A DNA stretch of 28,238 bases from NCBI GenBank assembly GCA_963728895.1, contig CAVSLM010000013.1, positions 1 through 28,238 on the forward strand, in the 5' to 3' direction. A program made the position numbers and the translations under genes. Source of the DNA: CAVSLM01 sp963728895 (GTDB lineage Bacteria; Pseudomonadota; Gammaproteobacteria; JBBQDK01). Shown here in pieces: positions 24,776 to 28,238 of the stretch; the first letter of the stretch is position 1, and every line of letters begins with the position of its first letter. Under the pieces are notes generated by a model. The model saw nothing but the letters and a program-made list of their open reading frames with translations. It was not told where the DNA came from and ran no database searches.

Positions 24776-26653
24776 ATGAGGCTCTTCGACAAACTCAAGA
24801 ACCGCGCCGCGGCGTTCTTTCACGATCTGATCATGGTTCCCGTCGCCTGGATCGGCGCCTACTGGCTGCGCTTCAACCTGGATGCCGTTCCCGATGCGAT
24901 CCGCGACCGGGCGCTCTCGGTCCTGTGGCTGCTCGTGCTGGTGCAGGGCTGCGTCTTCTGGTACTTCGGCCTGTACCGCGGCGTCTGGCGTTTCGCATCC
25001 ATGCCGGACCTGCAGCGGATTTTGCGTGCGGTGGTGAGCGGGGTGCTCCTCTCGGCCATGGTGGTTTTCTTTTTGACACGCATGGAGGGCATTCCGCGCT
25101 CGGTGTTCCCACTGTACGCTCTGCTGTTGATGTTCCTCCTGGGAGGCTCACGGTTCATCTATCGCTGGCTGAAGGACCGCAACCTGTACTCCTTCGCCGG
25201 AGAACCGGTATTGATTGTCGGCGCGGGCCGTGCCGGCGAGATGCTGGTCCGTGACCTGTTGCGCGACCCGCAGCGCCAGTACATTCCGGTTGCGTTCGTC
25301 GACGACGCCGTATCCAGAATGGGCAAGGACGTGCACGGCGTACGGGTGGTCGGGCGCTGCGACGATATTCCCGAGCTCGTCTGCAGCCTGCAGGTCAGTG
25401 TCATCCTGATCGCCCTTCCTTCGGCGAACTCCAAGCAGATGCGCCGGATCGTCGAGCTGTGCGAGGCGAGCGGGGCGCCGTTCCGAACGTTGCCGCGGAT
25501 CGAGGACCTGGTCGCCGGGCGGGCGATTTTCAGCGAGCTGCGCGCGGTTTCCCTGGAGGACCTGCTGGGCCGGGAACCGGTGATGCTCGACTGGCGCGCA
25601 ATCAACGACGGCCTTTTGGATCGCGTGGTTCTGGTGAGCGGAGGCGGCGGGTCGATCGGGTCCGAGCTGTGCCGCCAGATCGCGCGTCTCGGGCCCAAGG
25701 CCCTGGTGATTCTCGAGAAGAACGAATTCAACCTCTACAACATCGAGCGCGAGCTGCGCCAGCGCCATCCGACGCTGATACTGCATGCGCTGCTGGGTGA
25801 TGTGTGCGACGCGGCCGCGGTCGAGCACGTGATGACGCGCTTTCGCCCGGAGATCGTGTTCCACGCCGCCGCCTACAAGCACGTGCCGATGCTGGAGTAC
25901 CAGGTGCGCGAGGCCGTGCGCAACAACATCCTGGGAACCCGGGTGCTCGCGTCCGCCGCCGAGGCGATCCGTTGCGAGGCGTTCGTGCTGATATCCACCG
26001 ACAAGGCGGTCAACCCCACCAGTATCATGGGCACCACCAAGCGCATGGCGGAAATTCTCTGCCAGAACCTCGACCGCTACTGCTCGACCCGCTTCATCAC
26101 TGTGCGGTTCGGCAACGTGCTGGACTCCGCCGGCAGTGTCGTACCGCTGTTCCGCGCCCAGATCGAGAGCGGTGGACCGGTCACGGTCACTCATCCGGAG
26201 ATCACCCGCTACTTCATGACCATTCCCGAGGCGAGCCAGCTCATCATGCAGGCCGCGGTGCTGGGGCAGGGCGGGGAGATCTTCGTCCTGGATATGGGCG
26301 AGCCGATCCGCATCTGCTATCTCGCCGAGCAAATGATCCGCCTGTTGGGCAAGGTTCCCGGAGAAGACATCGAGATCGTCTACACCGGATTGCGTCCGGG
26401 GGAGAAGCTCTTCGAGGAACTGTTTCACGATCAGGAAAGCCTTGCCGCTACACCGCACGACAAGATCCTGCTGGCACGGCATCGACACGTCGACTGGTCG
26501 GAACTGAATCGCGCGCTGGATGCGCTGGTGGAGGCCTGCGAGGACTATGATGAAGTCCGTCTGCGTGCCACGCTGTACAGGATGGTTCCGGAGCTCGACG
26601 CAACGCAGGATCTTCCCGAAAACGTCCTCAAGCTGAACAAGGTTCCCGCATGA
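24776..26653 (+). CDS. wbpM: WbpM-like UDP-GlcNAc 4,6-dehydratase (membrane-anchored)
   Basis: 625-residue protein of the WbpM/CapD/PglF family. About four N-terminal transmembrane helices lie within residues 11-125. A first Rossmann motif, VGAGRAGE, is at 148-155, and the catalytic SDR domain has SGGGGSIGSEL (288-298), then ISTDKAVNPTSIMGTTKR. Met418 and Lys422 replace the usual Tyr-x3-Lys, the SMK-type active site known for WbpM. Members dehydrate UDP-D-GlcNAc to the 4-keto-6-deoxy sugar used for QuiNAc, FucNAc and related residues. It is the probable source of substrate for the WbpV-like enzyme upstream. The ribosome site GGGAGGGA lies 13 bases before the ATG, a slightly long spacing. It is coupled to galU by ATGA. 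Confidence 0.92.
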   Translation: MRLFDKLKNRAAAFFHDLIMVPVAWIGAYWLRFNLDAVPDAIRDRALSVLWLLVLVQGCVFWYFGLYRGVWRFASMPDLQRILRAVVSGVLLSAMVVFFLTRMEGIPRSVFPLYALLLMFLLGGSRFIYRWLKDRNLYSFAGEPVLIVGAGRAGEMLVRDLLRDPQRQYIPVAFVDDAVSRMGKDVHGVRVVGRCDDIPELVCSLQVSVILIALPSANSKQMRRIVELCEASGAPFRTLPRIEDLVAGRAIFSELRAVSLEDLLGREPVMLDWRAINDGLLDRVVLVSGGGGSIGSELCRQIARLGPKALVILEKNEFNLYNIERELRQRHPTLILHALLGDVCDAAAVEHVMTRFRPEIVFHAAAYKHVPMLEYQVREAVRNNILGTRVLASAAEAIRCEAFVLISTDKAVNPTSIMGTTKRMAEILCQNLDRYCSTRFITVRFGNVLDSAGSVVPLFRAQIESGGPVTVTHPEITRYFMTIPEASQLIMQAAVLGQGGEIFVLDMGEPIRICYLAEQMIRLLGKVPGEDIEIVYTGLRPGEKLFEELFHDQESLAATPHDKILLARHRHVDWSELNRALDALVEACEDYDEVRLRATLYRMVPELDATQDLPENVLKLNKVPA

Positions 26654-27548
26654 CCATGAAAGTGAGAAAAGCCGTATTTCCGGTGGCGGGTCTCGGCACC
26701 CGGTTCCTGCCTGCCACGAAGGCCAATCCGAAGGAAATGCTGCCGATCGTGGACAAGCCGCTGATCCAGTACGCGGCCGAGGAAGCGATCGAGGCCGGGA
26801 TCGACGAACTGATTTTCGTCACCAGCAGCAGCAAGCGGGCCATCGAGGACCATTTCGACAAGAACTTCGAGCTAGAGTCCGAGCTCACCCGGCGCGGCAA
26901 GAGTGACCTGCTGCGCATCGTGCACGAAATGCTGCCCGAGAGCGTGAGCTGCGTGTACGTGCGCCAGCCCGAAGCCCTGGGGCTCGGCCACGCCGTGCTG
27001 TGTGCGGCACCGGTGGTGCGCGAGGAGCCGTTCGCCGTCATTCTTGCCGACGACCTGATCGACGGCGGTGAGCGCAACTGCCTGGCCCAGATGCTGTCGG
27101 TCTACGACCAGCACCAATGCAGCGTGCTCGGGGTCGAGCAGGTGCCCGCCTCCGAGACCGACAAGTACGGCATCGTGAAGAGCGTGCCCATCGCCGATCG
27201 CGTCAATCGGGTCGAGCGCATCATCGAGAAGCCCAGCCCCGACCACGCCCCGTCGCAGTTGGCGGTGGTCGGGCGCTACATTCTGACACCGCGGATCTTC
27301 GAGCTGCTGCGCACCACCGCGCGCGGTGCCGGCGGCGAGATCCAGCTCACCGACGCCATCGCCTCGCTGCTGCTCGAGCAGGACGTCTTTGCCTACCAGT
27401 TCAGCGGCAAGCGCTACGATGCGGCAGCAAGCTCGGCTATCTCGAGGCGACGGTCGAGTACGCACTGAAGCACGCCGAGCTCCAGGAGGAGTTCCGCGCG
27501 TATCTCCAATCCTACTGCGTGCCCCAGCGGGTGCGTTCCGGCACCTGA
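26650..27548 (+). CDS. galU: UTP-glucose-1-phosphate uridylyltransferase GalU (frameshifted near C-terminus)
   Basis: GalU makes UDP-glucose from UTP and glucose-1-phosphate, feeding UDP-Glc, UDP-GlcA and thus the uronic acids here. The opening KAVFPVAGLGTRFLPATK with KEMLPIVDKPLIQYAAEE is diagnostic, as is EALGLGHAVLCA and FAVILADDLID. The frame breaks at about 27419: it reads ...GKRYDAAASS, while the expected GKRYD-CGSKLGYLEATVEY follows in the next frame. One missing T after GAT (GAT-TGC) would restore it. The span is 3n+2. The repaired protein is 299 residues, normal for the family. ATG 26650 overlaps the wbpM stop. Loss of a conserved metabolic enzyme by one base is more likely a sequencing error than decay. 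Confidence 0.9.
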
Positions 27549-27556
27549 CCTTCCCG

Positions 27557-27579
27557 CCGCCGCGTACCTGCTGCGGCGG
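27557..27579 (+). terminator. Possible hairpin after galU
   Basis: CCGCCGC at 27557-27563 pairs perfectly with GCGGCGG at 27573-27579 around a nine-base loop, 8 bases after the galU stop. No T-tract follows, so it may be a Rho-assisted end of the operon or a chance structure in GC-rich DNA. Confidence 0.35.
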
Positions 27580-27737
27580 TCCATCCCTCCCGAAGAGACG
27601 GCGCCGTCCGCACCGCTTCTTCTGCCGCACGGAGATCAGCCAACCGGTTCGCAGCGCACGCCAGCTGTAGGAACACCTGAAGTGCTCTTACATCGGGAAG
27701 TTACAAGCCGCGCTGCGACTGCAGACAAACCCCCAGT

Positions 27738-27752
27738 GGGAGCGCCGCTCCC
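27738..27752. repeat. REP-like palindrome, first diverged unit
   Basis: GGGAGCG and CGCTCCC form a perfect 7-bp stem with a one-base centre. The sequence that follows (CGGCGGCGCGATC) matches the equivalent position in the full repeats with a few changes, so this is the degenerate first member of the array. Confidence 0.6.
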
Positions 27753-27840
27753 GGCGGCGCGATCGATGACCGGCGCCGGCAGGCCCTTCGTGCACTATTT
27801 GGCCGTCGCTACGGCTCGAACGTCGGCGGCGCTGCCGCGC

Positions 27841-28238
27841 CGCAGGATCGCGGTGCATAGCGCCGCTCCCACGGTGCCGGCATTCAGGACGGTAGGAGCA
27901 ACCTACTCCCGCAGATGACCATGCGCCTGCCGAGCCGCGCAGGTCTACCAAACCGCACCACCTGCGCTGAGCCTGATACCTGCAGGAGCGTCGCTCCCGG
28001 CAGCGCGATCGCGGCTCGCCGGCCCGCGCTGTTTGGACGTCGTGAGAGCTCAAGTCGGCGGCGTGCGCGCCGCAGGATCGCGGTGCATAGCCCCGCTCCC
28101 ACGATGCCGGCATTCAGGACGGTAGGAGCAACCTACTCCCGCAGATGACCATGCGCCTGCCGAGCCGCGCAGGTCTACCAAACCGCACCACCTGCGCTGA
28201 GCCTGATACCTGCAGGAGCGTCGCTCCCGGCAGCGCGA
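27841..28238. repeat. 230-bp-period direct repeat with REP-like palindromes
   Basis: Bases 27841-28008 recur at 28071-28238 with two visible mismatches (for example CGCCGCTCCC versus CCCCGCTCCC), giving a 230-base period. The second copy is cut by the window edge, so the array probably continues. Each copy contains GTAGG-AGCAA-CCTAC (27892-27906; 28122-28136) and GGAGCG-T-CGCTCC (27985-27997; 28215-28227). A diverged partial unit starts at about 27737 with GGGAGCG-C-CGCTCCC (27738-27752), followed by CGGCGGCGCGATC. The GGGAGCG...GCGCGATC layout resembles the GTAGGAGCG/GTGGGAGCG REP-type elements common in gammaproteobacteria such as Xanthomonadaceae and Pseudomonas. It lies outside the operon, at its 3' end. 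Confidence 0.88.

Larger units (their letters stand above)
27549..28238. other. Non-coding 3' region after the cluster
   Basis: 690 bases without a credible gene. The short open frames on both strands lack family-like content, and two + strand ones end in the same residues only because they read the two repeat copies. The first 190 bases hold the hairpin after galU and otherwise nothing recognisable. From about 27737 onward the region is made of the palindrome-rich tandem repeat annotated separately. Confidence 0.6.

Noticed and set aside
27682..28148. Two short + strand open frames ending in the same residues
   Set aside because: They share a terminus only because both read the 230-bp repeat. 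No ribosome site or domain supports them.
1..28238. CRISPR arrays, tRNA, rRNA, insertion sequences and att sites
   Set aside because: No regularly spaced short repeats with unique spacers, no cloverleaf or rRNA-like sequence and no transposase or integrase gene were seen by eye. Small RNAs could still be missed.

Overview
This is a GC-rich (roughly two-thirds G+C by eye), densely packed surface-polysaccharide locus with every recognisable gene on the + strand. The gene content points to a Wzx/Wzy-dependent O-antigen, capsule or exopolysaccharide cluster of a gammaproteobacterium. The 3' end carries a wbpV-wbpL-wbpM-like trio in the same order as in Pseudomonas aeruginosa O-antigen loci, followed by galU. 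The REP-like palindromic repeats after galU also fit a gammaproteobacterium. The exact genus cannot be read from the window.

Layout: (1) 1-81, 3' end of a UDP-glucuronate 4-epimerase-like gene. (2) 214-1083, Wzz-type chain-length regulator. (3) 1115-7101, AsnB-like amidotransferase 1, Wzx flippase, an FkbM methyltransferase, a DUF268 protein and a second FkbM methyltransferase. (4) 7098-13785, a putative GT-A-like transferase, AsnB 2, a GT2, a class I methyltransferase, a CgeB/GT4-like transferase and another methyltransferase. (5) 13803-15253, Wzy-like polymerase, then a gene-free gap of about 290 bp. (6) 15547-22671, a Zn-ribbon methyltransferase, a GT4, an NAD-dependent epimerase, AsnB 3, another GT4 and a GT2. 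(7) 22664-27548, WbpV-like reductase/epimerase, WbpL-like initiating phosphoglycosyltransferase, WbpM-like 4,6-dehydratase and GalU. (8) 27549-28238, non-coding DNA with a 230-bp-period tandem repeat rich in short palindromes.

How the genes fit together (inference from families): WbpM and WbpV would make a UDP-2-acetamido-2,6-dideoxyhexose (QuiNAc or FucNAc type). WbpL would load its sugar-1-phosphate on undecaprenyl phosphate. Five or six glycosyltransferases would extend the unit, which Wzx flips, Wzy polymerises and Wzz length-controls. UDP-GlcA epimerase implies uronic acids, and three separate AsnB-like amidotransferases suggest that several of these are converted to uronamides. Six methyltransferase-like genes suggest a heavily methylated polymer. 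Having three amidotransferases and six methyltransferases in one locus is the most distinctive feature.

Caveat: at least six genes (asnB1, the first fkbM, the DUF268 gene, wzy, asnB3, galU) carry what looks like a single-base indel. Three are apparent +1 and three apparent -1, spread over the whole window and including the housekeeping gene galU. This pattern fits uncorrected sequencing error better than selective gene decay, but the window alone cannot settle it.
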